64,000 nt of DNA from Alphaproteobacteria bacterium (GCA_030427405.1 JAUHXK010000005.1:124001-188000); one strand, 5' to 3'. Counted from the first letter of the stretch, positions 1-9,253 are shown. Numbers and translations: made by a program. The notes: generated by a model from the letters alone, not told the origin.

Positions 1-1750
1 GGATCAGACCCGCGTCCGAGGCCCCCTGCACGTTGTTCTGACCGCGCAGCGGGTGCAGACCCGCGCCGGGTTTGCCCACATTGCCGGTCATCAAGGCCAA
101 CGAGATCAGGCACCGCGAGTTATCCGTACCGTGAATATGCTGGCTGACGCCCATACCCCAGAAAATCAGCCCCGCCTTGGCCTGCGCAAACGTGCGCGCG
201 ACGCGGCGCAGCTGATCCGGTTCGATGCCACAGATCGGCGACATCGCCTCGGGCGTGAAGGCGCGCAGGTGCTCTTTCTCGGCCTCCCAATTCTCGGTCC
301 AGCGGTGGATGTACTGGCTGTCATACAGCTCTTCCTCGACGATCACATTCATGATCGCGTTGAGCATCGAGACATCGGCCCCCGGACGGAACTGCAGCAT
401 CTCATCGGCAAACTTGCGCATGCCAACGCCGCGCGGGTCCATCACGATCAGCTTGCCGCCGCGTTTTGTGAACTGCTTGAAATAGGTCGCCGCAACCGGG
501 TGGTTCTCGATCGGGTTGGCCCCGATGATGATCGCCACATCCGCGTTTTCGATCTCGTTAAAGGTCGCGGTCACAGCGCCCGAGCCGACGTTTTCGATCA
601 GAGCAGCAACGGACGACGCGTGGCACAAGCGGGTGCAGTGGTCGACGTTGTTGTGCTTGAATCCCTGACGGATGAACTTCTGAAACAGATAGGCTTCTTC
701 ATTGGTGCATTTGGCCGAGCCAAAGCCCGCAACGCTGCGCGGGTCTTCTTCGCGCAAGGTTTTCAGCTTGGTTGCGGCCAGATCCATCGCCTCTTCCCAG
801 CTCGCCTCGCGGAAATGGGTGGACAGGTTGCCCGGATCGACGTTCAGACCCTTGGCCGGTGCGTCCTCACGCCGGATCAGCGGCGTGGTCAAGCGGTGCG
901 GGTGGTGGATGTAGTCAAAGCCGAACCGGCCTTTGACACACAGGCGGCCTTCGTTAGCGGGGCCGTTGATGCCCTCGACATATTTGACCTTACCGTCCTT
1001 GACCTTCAGCGAGACCTTACAGCCCACGCCACAGAACGGGCAGACGCTTTCGGTTTCAGAGTCGTAGTCCTTGCTGTCACCCTTCTGCTGATCGTCCAGC
1101 ACCGTGGCGGGCATCAGCGCGCCGGTTGGGCAGGCCTGAACGCATTCACCACAGGCCACACAGGTTGAATCGCCCATCGGGTCGTTCTGGTCGAACACAA
1201 CCTGCGCAGTATGACCGCGACCGGCCATGCCGATCACGTCATTCACCTGCACTTCACGGCAGGCGCGGACGCAGAGGTTACAGTTGATGCAGGCGTCCAG
1301 ATTGACGCGCATCGCAACGTGGCTGTCATCCAGCAGCGGAATCTTTTCAGCCTCTTTCGCCGGGAAACGGCTGTCGCTGACATCGTTCAGCTTGGCCATG
1401 TCCCAGAAATGGCTGGAGGTGTCATGGGCTTCTTCGGGCTGATCGGCAACCAGCAGTTCCATGACCATGGCGCGCGATTTCTCGGCCCGGTCGCTGTCGG
1501 TCTTGACGACCATACCGTCTGCGGCGGGGCGGATACACGAGGCGACCAGCGTGCGCTCGCCTTCCACCTCAACCATACAGGCGCGGCAGTTGCCATCAGG
1601 GCGGTATCCCGGCTGTGGCTTGTGGCACAGGTGAGGAATGGTGAACCCCTGCCCCTTGGCGGCTTCCCAGATGGTCCAGCCCTCGGGCACGGTGACTTCT
1701 TCGCCATTCAGGTTGAAGGTGACGGTCTTGGTTGGGCTTGCGTCAAGCAT
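1..1750 (-). CDS. fdsA: Formate dehydrogenase alpha subunit (molybdenum, NAD-linked), C-terminus cut by window edge
   Basis: Catalytic subunit of a cytoplasmic NAD-dependent formate dehydrogenase (formate to CO2). The 583 visible residues read in order: an N-terminal 2Fe-2S domain with cysteines near 42, 55, 58 and 72; two ferredoxin-like clusters (CINCNLCVRAC at 154-164, CVACGECVQAC at 197-207); the molybdopterin-enzyme 4Fe-4S motif CPFCGVGC at 237-244 with a fourth Cys at 271; and the start of the bis-MGD domain. The molybdenum ligand is a cysteine, not selenocysteine, in CTRLCHAS (C376, followed by H377). The start codon at 1750 has a GGGAG Shine-Dalgarno sequence and lies 14 nt after fdsGB, so the two are cotranscribed. 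The remaining C-terminal part, and probably fdsC/fdsD, lie outside the window. Confidence 0.95.
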   Translation of the reverse strand, partial: MLDASPTKTVTFNLNGEEVTVPEGWTIWEAAKGQGFTIPHLCHKPQPGYRPDGNCRACMVEVEGERTLVASCIRPAADGMVVKTDSDRAEKSRAMVMELLVADQPEEAHDTSSHFWDMAKLNDVSDSRFPAKEAEKIPLLDDSHVAMRVNLDACINCNLCVRACREVQVNDVIGMAGRGHTAQVVFDQNDPMGDSTCVACGECVQACPTGALMPATVLDDQQKGDSKDYDSETESVCPFCGVGCKVSLKVKDGKVKYVEGINGPANEGRLCVKGRFGFDYIHHPHRLTTPLIRREDAPAKGLNVDPGNLSTHFREASWEEAMDLAATKLKTLREEDPRSVAGFGSAKCTNEEAYLFQKFIRQGFKHNNVDHCTRLCHASSVAALIENVGSGAVTATFNEIENADVAIIIGANPIENHPVAATYFKQFTKRGGKLIVMDPRGVGMRKFADEMLQFRPGADVSMLNAIMNVIVEEELYDSQYIHRWTENWEAEKEHLRAFTPEAMSPICGIEPDQLRRVARTFAQAKAGLIFWGMGVSQHIHGTDNSRCLISLALMTGNVGKPGAGLHPLRGQNNVQGASDAGLI

Positions 1751-1764
1751 GGCTCTGTCTCCCT

Positions 1765-3468
1765 TCAGATTTCGTCAGCGAAATGTTTCATGACCATGCG
1801 GATCGGGTTCGGGGCGGCCTGCCCCAGGCCGCAGATCGAGGCGTCGCCCATGACCTGACACAGATCTTCCAGCAGGTCCTGATCCCACTTGTCGGCCTGC
1901 ATCAGCTTCACCGCCTTCTCGCAGCCTGCCCGGCAGGGGGTGCACTGGCCGCAGCTTTCATCCTCGAAGAACCGCAGCATGTTCAGCGCGGCATCGCGGG
2001 CGGTGTCCTGATCGGACAGAACCACCACGGCCGCCGAGCCGATGAAAGTGCCATGCGGTTGCAGCGTATCGAAATCCAGCGGGATATCATCCATGGACGC
2101 AGGCAAGAGCCCCGAGGATGGGCCGCCTGGCTGGTACGCCTTGAAAGTTTGCCCTTTGGCCATACCTCCAGCGGCTTCGATCACGTCCAGAATGGTCGAC
2201 CCTGCAGGCAGCAGATAGACGCCCGGCTTCGCAACGCGACCCGAGATCGAGTAGCTGCGCAGGCCCGTGCGGCCATTCTTTTCAGTGCTGTTGAGGCACT
2301 CCGGCCCCTCACGGCACACTTTAGTGACCCAATACAGCGTCTCAACATTGTGAACCAAAGTCGGGCGGTTGAACACGCCAACCTGCGCCACGAACGGAGG
2401 ACGGTGGCGCGGCAGGCCCTTTTTGCCCTCGATCGACTCGATCATCGCGGATTCTTCACCGCAGATATAGGCACCAGCACCCCGTCGCAGGTCGATGTAA
2501 CCTTCTTCGACAATCCCGGCCTGTTCCAAGGCCGCGATCTCTCGGCGCAAAATCTCCAGCACTGCCGGATATTCGTCGCGCATATAGATAAAGCAGGTCT
2601 CGGCCTCGACCGCCCATGCGGCGATCAGCATCCCTTCGAGGAAGACATGCGGCGTGCGCTCAAGATAGTAGCGATCTTTGAACGTGCCGGGCTCGCCCTC
2701 ATCGCCGTTCACGGCCAGATAGCGCGGGCCTTCATTCATACGAACAAAGCCCCATTTCTTGCCCGACGGGAAACCAGCACCACCCAGACCGCGCAGGCCC
2801 GATAACAGGACATCCTCCTGCACCTTCTCCCAATCGCCGCCCTCGCGCAGCTCTTTCAGCTTGGCGTAGCCGCCTTCGGCCTCATAAGCGGCAAAGGCTT
2901 CGTAGTCGGGCAGATGGGCATGGGTGTCACCCGCCGCAATTGCAGCCTGCACCTTTTCAGGGGTCGCATGGTCAATGTGGTTGTGACCGATCTCAAGCAC
3001 CGGAGCGGTGTCGCAGCGGCCCATGCACGGCGCACGCACAACACGAACCTCTGACGGGTCCAGACCGCCCTCAAGCGCTTTCTGCAGCTGCTGGGCACCA
3101 GCCATTTCGCAGGACAGGGAATCACATACGCGGATCGTCAACGCGGGCGGAGGTGTCTCGCCCTCTTTCACCACGTCGAAATGGGCATAGAAGGTCGCGG
3201 TTTCGTAAATCTCGGCCTGACCGATGCGCATTTCAACCGCCAGTGCGGCGATGTGGTCGGCGCTGATATGGCCATGCGCATCCTGAATCAAATGCAGAAA
3301 TTCGATCAGCAGATCACGGCGACGTGGGCGATCCCCCAGCAGGCGTGCGATTTCAGCCTGCGCCTCATCCGTGAACTGACGGCCCTTGGGCGTGCGCCGC
3401 CCTTTGCCTTTACCTGACTTCCAGACGCCCTTGGGTCCGCCTGATGGCTTGGTATCTAGTGGTGCCAT
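1765..3468 (-). CDS. fdsB: Formate dehydrogenase beta subunit, fused NuoE-like and NuoF-like (FdsG-FdsB)
   Basis: 567 residues, diaphorase part of the NAD-dependent formate dehydrogenase, passing electrons from FdsA to NAD+. Residues about 30-180 are a NuoE/FdsG thioredoxin-like domain with 2Fe-2S cysteines at 115, 120, 148 and 152. The rest is a NuoF/FdsB domain with the FMN/NADH glycine-rich stretch GLRGLGGAGFPSGKKWG at 224-240, the second motif GAGAYICGEESA, and a 4Fe-4S site with cysteines at 506, 509, 512 and 546. In Rhodobacter capsulatus and Cupriavidus, FdsG and FdsB are separate proteins; here they are one chain. The ATG has GGAGG five bases upstream. A basic, Gly/Lys-rich N-terminal tail of about 30 residues precedes the folded part. 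Confidence 0.95.
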   Translation of the reverse strand: MAPLDTKPSGGPKGVWKSGKGKGRRTPKGRQFTDEAQAEIARLLGDRPRRRDLLIEFLHLIQDAHGHISADHIAALAVEMRIGQAEIYETATFYAHFDVVKEGETPPPALTIRVCDSLSCEMAGAQQLQKALEGGLDPSEVRVVRAPCMGRCDTAPVLEIGHNHIDHATPEKVQAAIAAGDTHAHLPDYEAFAAYEAEGGYAKLKELREGGDWEKVQEDVLLSGLRGLGGAGFPSGKKWGFVRMNEGPRYLAVNGDEGEPGTFKDRYYLERTPHVFLEGMLIAAWAVEAETCFIYMRDEYPAVLEILRREIAALEQAGIVEEGYIDLRRGAGAYICGEESAMIESIEGKKGLPRHRPPFVAQVGVFNRPTLVHNVETLYWVTKVCREGPECLNSTEKNGRTGLRSYSISGRVAKPGVYLLPAGSTILDVIEAAGGMAKGQTFKAYQPGGPSSGLLPASMDDIPLDFDTLQPHGTFIGSAAVVVLSDQDTARDAALNMLRFFEDESCGQCTPCRAGCEKAVKLMQADKWDQDLLEDLCQVMGDASICGLGQAAPNPIRMVMKHFADEI

Positions 3469-3553
3469 GATGCCCTCCGATCAAGGCTTCGTGTGTCATC
3501 AGGTTACCATATCGTCAAATCTCATATTCGGAACGCACGATAACGACACCTTA

Positions 3554-4435
3554 TCACCGCAAAGACGTCACCACATCGCGCAGGGCCCCAACGGTCGGCA
3601 ACTCGGGATCGCGGGTCAGGGTTGCCAGACAAATCGGTTTGCTGACCACGGGTTCGACCAGCGGAAGCACCTTTGTCCCCTTCAATTCGCCCAGCGCGCG
3701 CACCAAAACGCGGGGCACAACGGTGGCCGCCAACCCCTCGCGCGCCATGACCATCGACGCGGTGAAACCGCTGGTTTCAGCCACCACTTGCGGGTGCAGG
3801 CCTTGTTCCGCAAAAATCCGGTCAAGGATGCGGCGGTTCTGCATCTGCGGCTCCAGCAGGCTGATCGGAAACTCGGCCACACGCGCCCAGGGGATCGGGC
3901 CGGTCTCGTCGGTCATATGGGATGGGACCAACAGCACATAGGTCTCTTCATACAGCGGCTGCACCTGGCGCAGGTCCGTTCCGATACTGTCACCATAGGT
4001 GATACCTGCATCCAGACTGCCTTCATCCAGGCGGTGCTGGATGGCCGTGGCCGACATGGTTTCAATCCGCGACAGGATGCGGGGATGGGCTTGGTGCAAA
4101 CGCTTGACCAGCCGGCCGGTAAAGGCAATCGCCGTCGGGATCACACCCAAGATCAACGTGCCGCTGATTTCGCCCCGCGTGGCCAAAACCTGCTGTTCCA
4201 GCGCCTTGGCATCATCAAGGATGCGACGGGCGCGGCGGACGATCATTTCGCCCTCTTCGGTCAGTCCCTGAAAACGGTTGGCCCGGCGAACGATGGACAC
4301 GCCCAGCCGGTCCTCAAGATTGCGGATACGCATCGAGAAAGCGGGCTGCGAAATCCCGCATTCCTCGGCCGCCTTGGCAAAGTGGCGATGCCGCGCAAGG
4401 GCGCTGAGGAGTTGAAGGTCGCGGATTTCGAACAT
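3554..4435 (-). CDS. LysR-family transcriptional regulator
   Basis: 293 residues. The N-terminal winged helix-turn-helix (about 1-62, with the typical HFAKAAEECGISQPAFSMRI helix pair) is followed by a LysR effector-binding domain. It lies 85 nt upstream of fdsGB in the same orientation, so it most likely regulates, and may be partly cotranscribed with, the formate dehydrogenase genes; that link is inferred from position only. The effector domain has the residue pattern of OxyR/CysB-type folds but no OxyR-style cysteine pair; I see no cysteine positioned as a redox switch. The effector is unknown. Confidence 0.9.
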   Translation of the reverse strand: MFEIRDLQLLSALARHRHFAKAAEECGISQPAFSMRIRNLEDRLGVSIVRRANRFQGLTEEGEMIVRRARRILDDAKALEQQVLATRGEISGTLILGVIPTAIAFTGRLVKRLHQAHPRILSRIETMSATAIQHRLDEGSLDAGITYGDSIGTDLRQVQPLYEETYVLLVPSHMTDETGPIPWARVAEFPISLLEPQMQNRRILDRIFAEQGLHPQVVAETSGFTASMVMAREGLAATVVPRVLVRALGELKGTKVLPLVEPVVSKPICLATLTRDPELPTVGALRDVVTSLR

Positions 4436-4511
4436 TCACCGGTATCCCAAGGTCAGGCCAGAAGAACACTTTAACCGCTGTTCCAGCGAGGGAAAGAACC
4501 ACGCGCGCCGA

Positions 4512-5021
4512 TCAGGCAAGGCGCAACGCGTACACATTGTTCAAATACCCGCTGTCTTCGATCCGAAAGTAGGTCTCACCAATGTGTTCAAACCCTTGCG
4601 CCAGATAGAACGCTATGGCCGAGGTGTTCTCGGCATTGGTCGCAAGCCAGATGACGTCTTCTTGTTGGCCCCTGCAGAATTCCAGCGCAGCAGCCAGCAG
4701 CCCCTTGCCAATGCCTTTGCCGTGATGACGCGGCTGAACGTACAAGGTCGAGATCTCCGTCCCTACCCAGCCGGAAACGGGGGCGTTTCGCGCCGGAGAG
4801 ACACGAATGAACCCATCGACCCCTTCAACATTCTCCGACACAAGAATGAGTTCGTTCGGGTCACAAATCAGGTCTGTGATTTTGGCGGTCGTAAACTCAG
4901 ACAGGGCGTATTCGGCAAAAAATCCGTTCACCCCGTGTTTGAGATAGGTGCCGATCCACACCTCGATCGAGATGGCCGCAATGCTGGACGCATCCGACTT
5001 GTCTGCCTGTCGAAGTTTCAA
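4512..5021 (-). CDS. GNAT-family N-acetyltransferase
   Basis: 169 residues covering a complete GNAT fold. The acetyl-CoA pyrophosphate-binding motif A is visible as LYVQPRHHGKGIGKGLL (R/Q-x-x-G-x-G/A pattern), followed by the motif B region AFYLAQGFEHIGE. The start codon is TTG at 5021, ten bases after the end of ychF on the same strand, so it is probably a downstream member of the ychF transcript. Substrate unknown; the family includes aminoglycoside, ribosomal-protein and small-amine acetyltransferases, and nothing here distinguishes them. Confidence 0.85.
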   Translation of the reverse strand: MKLRQADKSDASSIAAISIEVWIGTYLKHGVNGFFAEYALSEFTTAKITDLICDPNELILVSENVEGVDGFIRVSPARNAPVSGWVGTEISTLYVQPRHHGKGIGKGLLAAALEFCRGQQEDVIWLATNAENTSAIAFYLAQGFEHIGETYFRIEDSGYLNNVYALRLA

Positions 5022-5031
5022 CGAATACCCG

Positions 5032-6129
5032 TCAAGTATTAAACAAAAAGTGCATCACGTCGCCATCCTTGACGATGTAGCCCTTACCCTCGGCCCGCAT
5101 CTTGCCCGCCTCTTTCGCGCCCTGCTCGCCATTGGCGGCGACATAGTCGTCATAGGCGATGGTCTCGGCGCGGATGAAGCCTTTTTCAAAATCCCCATGG
5201 ATCACGCCAGCAGCCTGCGGCGCGGCGGTGCCGGTGCGGATGGTCCAGGCGCGGGCCTCTTTTGGGCCGACGGTGAAGTAAGTTTCCAGCTTTAACATGT
5301 CGTAACCGGCGCGGATCAGGCGGTCAAGGCCGGGCTCCTCCAGCCCCATTTCCTCAAGAAACATCTGGGCCTCGTCCTCTTCCAGCAGGCTGATCTCTTC
5401 CTCGATCTTGGCGCTGATGATGACGTGGGAATTGCCCTGTGCCGCCGCCATTTCGGCGACTTTTGCCGAATATGCGTTACCTTCAGCTGCTTCTTCCTCG
5501 GACACGTTGCAAACATAAAGCACCGGCTTGGTGGTCAGAAGTTGCAGCATCTTCCAAGCCTTGGCGTCTTCGTCGGACACTTCGACAAGACGCGCGGGCT
5601 TGCCGTTTTCCAGCATTTCCTGCGCCTCGGCCAGCAGACGGTCCTGTTGCTGTGCTTCCTTGTCGTTGCCCTTCAGCTTGCGCACCAGATTGGCGCGGCG
5701 CTTTTCGATACTTTCCAGATCGGCCAGCATCAGCTCGGTCTCAATCGTGTCGGCATCGGCCACCGGATCGACCCGGCCATCCACGTGCGTCACGTCACCG
5801 TCTTCGAAACAGCGCAGTACATGGGCGATGGCGTCGGTCTCGCGAATGTTGGCCAGAAACTGGTTGCCCAGCCCTTCGCCCTTGGACGCGCCTTTTACCA
5901 GCCCCGCAATATCGACGAATGTCATCCGCGTCGGAATGATCTGTTTCGAACTTGCAATCGCCGCCAGCTTGTCCAGCCGGTCATCCGGCACGGCCACATC
6001 CCCCACATTGGGTTCAATCGTGCAAAACGGGAAATTCGCCGCCTGCGCAGCCGCGGTTTTTGTCAACGCGTTGAACAAGGTCGACTTGCCGACATTCGGC
6101 AGACCCACGATTCCCATCTTAAAGCCCAT
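5032..6129 (-). CDS. ychF: Redox-regulated ATPase/GTPase YchF (OLA1 family)
   Basis: 365 residues, full length for the family. P-loop GLPNVGKST at 9-17, the [20 protein letters not shown] switch region, and a C-terminal TGS domain. YchF binds ATP in preference to GTP, associates with ribosomes and acts in oxidative-stress and translation control. An upstream in-frame ATG at 6144 exists, but AGGAGG lies six bases before the ATG at 6129, so 6129 is the chosen start. Transcribed divergently from the PagL-like gene. Confidence 0.95.
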   Translation of the reverse strand: MGFKMGIVGLPNVGKSTLFNALTKTAAAQAANFPFCTIEPNVGDVAVPDDRLDKLAAIASSKQIIPTRMTFVDIAGLVKGASKGEGLGNQFLANIRETDAIAHVLRCFEDGDVTHVDGRVDPVADADTIETELMLADLESIEKRRANLVRKLKGNDKEAQQQDRLLAEAQEMLENGKPARLVEVSDEDAKAWKMLQLLTTKPVLYVCNVSEEEAAEGNAYSAKVAEMAAAQGNSHVIISAKIEEEISLLEEDEAQMFLEEMGLEEPGLDRLIRAGYDMLKLETYFTVGPKEARAWTIRTGTAAPQAAGVIHGDFEKGFIRAETIAYDDYVAANGEQGAKEAGKMRAEGKGYIVKDGDVMHFLFNT

Positions 6130-6277
6130 GACGGCCTCCTGCATAGCATACGAGCGCAGCTTCTATGCGCGTCGGGTGCGATGCGCAAGCAGTGCAAATC
6201 GGCGCAATCTGCCCGCTTGCAACCGAGTCCAAATAGCCACATCACGAGAATGTATAGCCTTCGTGCAATTGTATGCG

Positions 6278-6307
6278 TTGAAATCCACCAACGGGACTTC
6301 CTAGTTA
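6278..6307 (+). promoter_or_regulatory. Candidate sigma70-type promoter for the PagL-like gene
   Basis: TTGAAA at 6278-6283 is followed after 18 bases by TAGTTA at 6302-6307, placing a start of transcription about 25 bases before the ATG at 6339. The -35 is good and the -10 is weak. It lies in the 209-bp region between the divergent ychF and PagL-like genes. Confidence 0.35.
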
Positions 6308-6338
6308 GGGAAACCAAACAACTACCTAAGAGCACCAC

Positions 6339-6824
6339 ATGAAAGCCCCATTGACCCTGATCGCGCTGTTGGCCCTTGCATCTACCGCGCAGGCGCAATC
6401 CGTAATCGTTGGCGCAGGCTATGCTGACTATTCCGACAGCCAATCCGTGGATCAGGCTATTTTTTCGCTGGAATATCAGCACAAGCCTTTTCACCAAGCG
6501 ACCCGATTCAGTGCCACCTGGGGCGGCGCGGTATCCGTTGACGAAGACGGGGACACCCATGTCGGCCTGGGGCTGATCGGTGTGTACACCTTTGCCGAAC
6601 GTTGGTTCGTCGAAGGCAGTGTTATGCCCGGATACTATGACGAATCCAACGCCTTGAACGACCTCGGCGGCAGCTTTCAGATCCGCAGCCTTCTGGGCGT
6701 GGGCTATACCTTGAACAGCAACAACAAGGTATCCGTCGCAATCACCCACAAATCCAACGCCAGCACGCAAGAGGAAAACCCGGGCGTCAACGCCGTGCTC
6801 TTGCGATACCACCACGTCTTCTGA
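6339..6824 (+). CDS. Acyloxyacyl hydrolase / PagL-like lipid A 3-O-deacylase family outer-membrane protein
   Basis: 161 residues with a Sec signal peptide (MKAPLTLIALLALASTAQA, cleavage about residue 19-20) and an eight-strand beta-barrel pattern ending in an aromatic residue (HHVF), as expected for an outer-membrane protein. The C-terminal block HKSNAS...NPGVNAVLLRY resembles the PagL active-site region: His137 and Ser139 match the catalytic His-x-Ser. The third triad residue (Glu, 12 residues after the Ser in Pseudomonas PagL by my recollection) would fall on Asn151, although Glu145/146 are close by. PagL removes the 3-O-linked acyl chain from lipid A. Family assignment is fairly secure; activity is uncertain. 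Confidence 0.7.
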   Translation: MKAPLTLIALLALASTAQAQSVIVGAGYADYSDSQSVDQAIFSLEYQHKPFHQATRFSATWGGAVSVDEDGDTHVGLGLIGVYTFAERWFVEGSVMPGYYDESNALNDLGGSFQIRSLLGVGYTLNSNNKVSVAITHKSNASTQEENPGVNAVLLRYHHVF

Positions 6825-6903
6825 GGCCACGCGGCAGGAGCGGGATTGATTTTCCGGCAAAGTTTCTGCACATCAGGTCGAAACCTGATCGCAAGGACAT
6901 CCG

Positions 6904-7695
6904 ATGACCCGTATCGACGCCAAGTTCTCTGACCTCAGAGCCCAGGGGAAAAAGGCATTTGTTGCCTACATCATGGCAGGAGACCCCGGTTACGAGACCT
7001 CGCTTGAGATTCTCAAGGGGCTTCCCGGTGCCGGTGTCGACGTGATCGAGCTTGGCTTGCCCTTTACCGACCCTATGGCCGATGGACCCACCATTCAGGC
7101 CGCCGGGCAACGGGCGCTGGACGGCGGGATGACCCTGCAGCGGACATTGGACCTTGCGCGGGCGTTTCGGGAAACCGACGATACGACGCCCATTGTCCTG
7201 ATGGGCTATTACAATCCGATCTACAGCCGCGGGGTCGACACTTTTCTGGCAGACGCCAAGGACGCCGGGATCGACGGGTTGATCGTGGTGGACCTGCCAC
7301 CAGAAGAAGATGCCGAACTTTGCCTGCCAGCACAGGCGGCCGGGCTGAACTTCATCCGATTGGCGACCCCAACGACCGATGACGCGCGTCTGCCCCGGGT
7401 GCTTCAGAACACGTCAGGCTTTGTTTATTATGTCTCGATCACCGGTATTACCGGATCGGCCGAAGCACAGGCTACCGACGTCGGGCCAGAAGTGGCCCGG
7501 ATCAAAGCCGCGACGGACCTGCCCGTCATTGTCGGCTTTGGCATCAACAGCCCTGAAAAATCGCGTAATATTGCCAGTGTATCCGATGGCGCCGTGGTCG
7601 GATCAGCAATCGTCAGCAAGATCGCCGACGGCAATTCGGTTTCCGACGTCCTGGCCTTTGTGAAATCTCTTTCAGACGGCGCCCACAGCGCCTGA
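6904..7695 (+). CDS. trpA: Tryptophan synthase alpha chain
   Basis: 263 residues. Cleaves indole-3-glycerol phosphate to indole and glyceraldehyde 3-phosphate; partner of TrpB. The catalytic Glu and Asp are present in [20 protein letters not shown], and the phosphate-binding GFGINSPE and GSAIV segments near the C-terminus are intact. AAGGA lies upstream of the ATG. Unusually placed: trpB and trpF are about 4-6 kb away on the opposite strand, so alpha and beta chains are not in one operon here. Followed by a strong terminator. Confidence 0.97.
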   Translation: MTRIDAKFSDLRAQGKKAFVAYIMAGDPGYETSLEILKGLPGAGVDVIELGLPFTDPMADGPTIQAAGQRALDGGMTLQRTLDLARAFRETDDTTPIVLMGYYNPIYSRGVDTFLADAKDAGIDGLIVVDLPPEEDAELCLPAQAAGLNFIRLATPTTDDARLPRVLQNTSGFVYYVSITGITGSAEAQATDVGPEVARIKAATDLPVIVGFGINSPEKSRNIASVSDGAVVGSAIVSKIADGNSVSDVLAFVKSLSDGAHSA

Positions 7696-7728
7696 CGCAA
7701 CACCCCGGAAAACCGACACCTTGTTCAG

Positions 7729-7759
7729 TCGCCGCGAAACCAGATTTCGCGGCGATTTT
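7729..7759 (+). terminator. Rho-independent terminator of trpA
   Basis: Perfect 11-bp stem: TCGCCGCGAAA at 7729-7739, loop of five bases, TTTCGCGGCGA at 7745-7755, followed by TTTT. It lies 34 bases after the trpA stop codon. Confidence 0.9.
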
Positions 7760-7859
7760 GCCTTGCGGCCCGCCATTTCGGGTGCGCGCTTCTGTGTCGT
7801 TGCGCAGCTCAATGCAAATTGGTAAGAAAACATAACCAAAATCAGCCAAGGCCGGACCC

Positions 7860-9026
7860 ATGCCCGTCATCACCAACATCCAAGACCTGAAGCGGATTTA
7901 CGAACGGCGCGTTCCGCGCATGTTTTATGACTACGCCGAAAGCGGCAGCTGGACTGAACAGACCTTTCGCGAGAACAGTTCGGACTTTGAAGACATCCGC
8001 CTCCGGCAAAAGGTGGCGGTCGACATGTCGGGGCGATCAACCGCGTCGCAGATGATCGGGCAGGATGTCTCGATGCCCGTCGCCCTGGCGCCAGTGGGCC
8101 TGACCGGGATGCAACACGCCGACGGAGAGATGAAGGCCGCGAAGGCTGCACAGGAATTTGGCGTGCCATTTACGCTGTCGACCATGTCCATCAATTCGAT
8201 CGAAGACGTGGCAGAACATACAAAAGCGCCCTTCTGGTTCCAGCTCTACACCATGAAGGACGATGATTATGTCAGCCGCCTGATCCAGCGGGCCAAGGAT
8301 GCCAATTGCTCGGCTCTGGTCATCACGCTGGATCTTCAGATCCTGGGCCAAAGGCACAAGGACCTTAAGAACGGGCTTTCGGCACCCCCAAAACTCACGG
8401 CCAAAACAATAGCCAACCTCATGACCAAATGGGCATGGGGCATCGAGATGCTGGGGGCCAAGCGACGCGAGTTCGGCAACATTGTCGGCCATGTCCAGGG
8501 GATATCTGATGCGTCGTCGCTTGGCGCCTGGACCGCCGAGCAATTCGACCCAAGCCTGGATTGGGGCAAGGTCGAAAAACTGATGGAGCAATGGGGCGGC
8601 AAGGTCATCCTCAAGGGCATTCTGGATGCGGACGACGCGAAAATGGCCGCCAAGCTCGGGGCCGACGCCATTGTGGTATCGAACCATGGCGGACGGCAGT
8701 TGGACGGTGCACTCAGCTCTATTCGTGTTCTGCCCGAGATCATGGACGCGGTTGGCGGCGACATCGAAGTCCATCTGGACAGCGGCATCCGGTCGGGCCA
8801 GGACGTTCTGAAGGCGCTGGCCCTTGGCGCTACAGGCACATATATCGGCCGCGCCTTCGTCTATGGCTTGGGGGCCATGGGTCAGCAAGGGGTGACGACC
8901 GCCCTTGAAATCATACAGAAAGAGCTGGACACGACGATGGCCTTGTGCGGCGAACGAAACGTTCGGGATCTGGGGCGGCACAACCTCTTGATCCCGCGTG
9001 ATTTCGGAGGCTCCTGGCAGGAGTGA
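7860..9026 (+). CDS. lldD: FMN-dependent alpha-hydroxy-acid dehydrogenase, probably L-lactate dehydrogenase
   Basis: 388 residues, full-length member of the FMN-dependent alpha-hydroxyacid dehydrogenase family (LldD, glycolate oxidase, mandelate dehydrogenase). The signature with the catalytic His is present as SNHGGRQLDGA, followed by the FMN-phosphate segment DSGIRSGQDVLKALALGA; the substrate Tyr region PFWFQLYTMKD is also intact. It would oxidise L-lactate (or a similar 2-hydroxyacid) to the keto acid and pass electrons to the respiratory chain. No lactate permease or regulator is adjacent, so the substrate is a family-based guess. Confidence 0.85.
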   Translation: MPVITNIQDLKRIYERRVPRMFYDYAESGSWTEQTFRENSSDFEDIRLRQKVAVDMSGRSTASQMIGQDVSMPVALAPVGLTGMQHADGEMKAAKAAQEFGVPFTLSTMSINSIEDVAEHTKAPFWFQLYTMKDDDYVSRLIQRAKDANCSALVITLDLQILGQRHKDLKNGLSAPPKLTAKTIANLMTKWAWGIEMLGAKRREFGNIVGHVQGISDASSLGAWTAEQFDPSLDWGKVEKLMEQWGGKVILKGILDADDAKMAAKLGADAIVVSNHGGRQLDGALSSIRVLPEIMDAVGGDIEVHLDSGIRSGQDVLKALALGATGTYIGRAFVYGLGAMGQQGVTTALEIIQKELDTTMALCGERNVRDLGRHNLLIPRDFGGSWQE

Positions 9027-9040
9027 TCCGAGGCAAATTT

Positions 9041-9159
9041 GGGGGCTTTGCCCCCGCCACCCTTTGGGTGACTCCCCCAGGATATTTTTGGCCAGATGAA
9101 GCAGCGGATCCTTCATTCATCTGGCTGTAAATATCCCGGAGCGCGAGGCAGAGCCTCGC
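9041..9159. repeat. Intergenic cluster of three inverted repeats (Rhodobacteraceae-type palindromic element)
   Basis: Three hairpins in tandem between lldD and rplY. First, GGGGGC-TTT-GCCCCC at 9041-9055. Second, a long one with arms at 9080-9100 and 9116-9136 (each about 21 nt, one 3-nt internal bulge, cores GCCAGATGAA / TTCATCTGGC and GGATATTT / AAATATCC). Third, GCGAGGC-AGA-GCCTCGC at 9143-9159. The CCCCAGGATATTTTTGGCCAGATGAA-like stretch resembles a sequence I remember as widely dispersed between genes in Rhodobacteraceae genomes. It may serve as the lldD terminator; it lacks a proper U-tract. Confidence 0.7.
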
Positions 9160-9171
9160 AAACATGCAATC

Positions 9172-9253
9172 TTTGGAAAACCCCTTTCCAAACTCCATGA
9201 ATCGCGTTAAGGACGCCGCTTCACGCGGGCATACAGCCTTGGAGGATGCCCGC
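9172..9253 (+). promoter_or_regulatory. Structured 5' leader of rplY (two hairpins)
   Basis: Two stem-loops lie just before rplY: TTTGGAAA-ACCCC-TTTCCAAA at 9172-9192 (perfect 8-bp stem) and GCGGGCAT-N13-ATGCCCGC at 9225-9253 (perfect 8-bp stem), the second ending 21 nt before the ATG and about 10 nt before the GGAG ribosome-binding site. E. coli L25 is known to bind 5S rRNA, and ribosomal-protein leaders often carry autoregulatory structure; whether this one does is an inference. Confidence 0.45.

Noticed and set aside
53..1168. 371-codon plus-strand open frame at the left edge
   Set aside because: Shadow of fdsA on the minus strand, which shows all iron-sulfur and molybdenum motifs.
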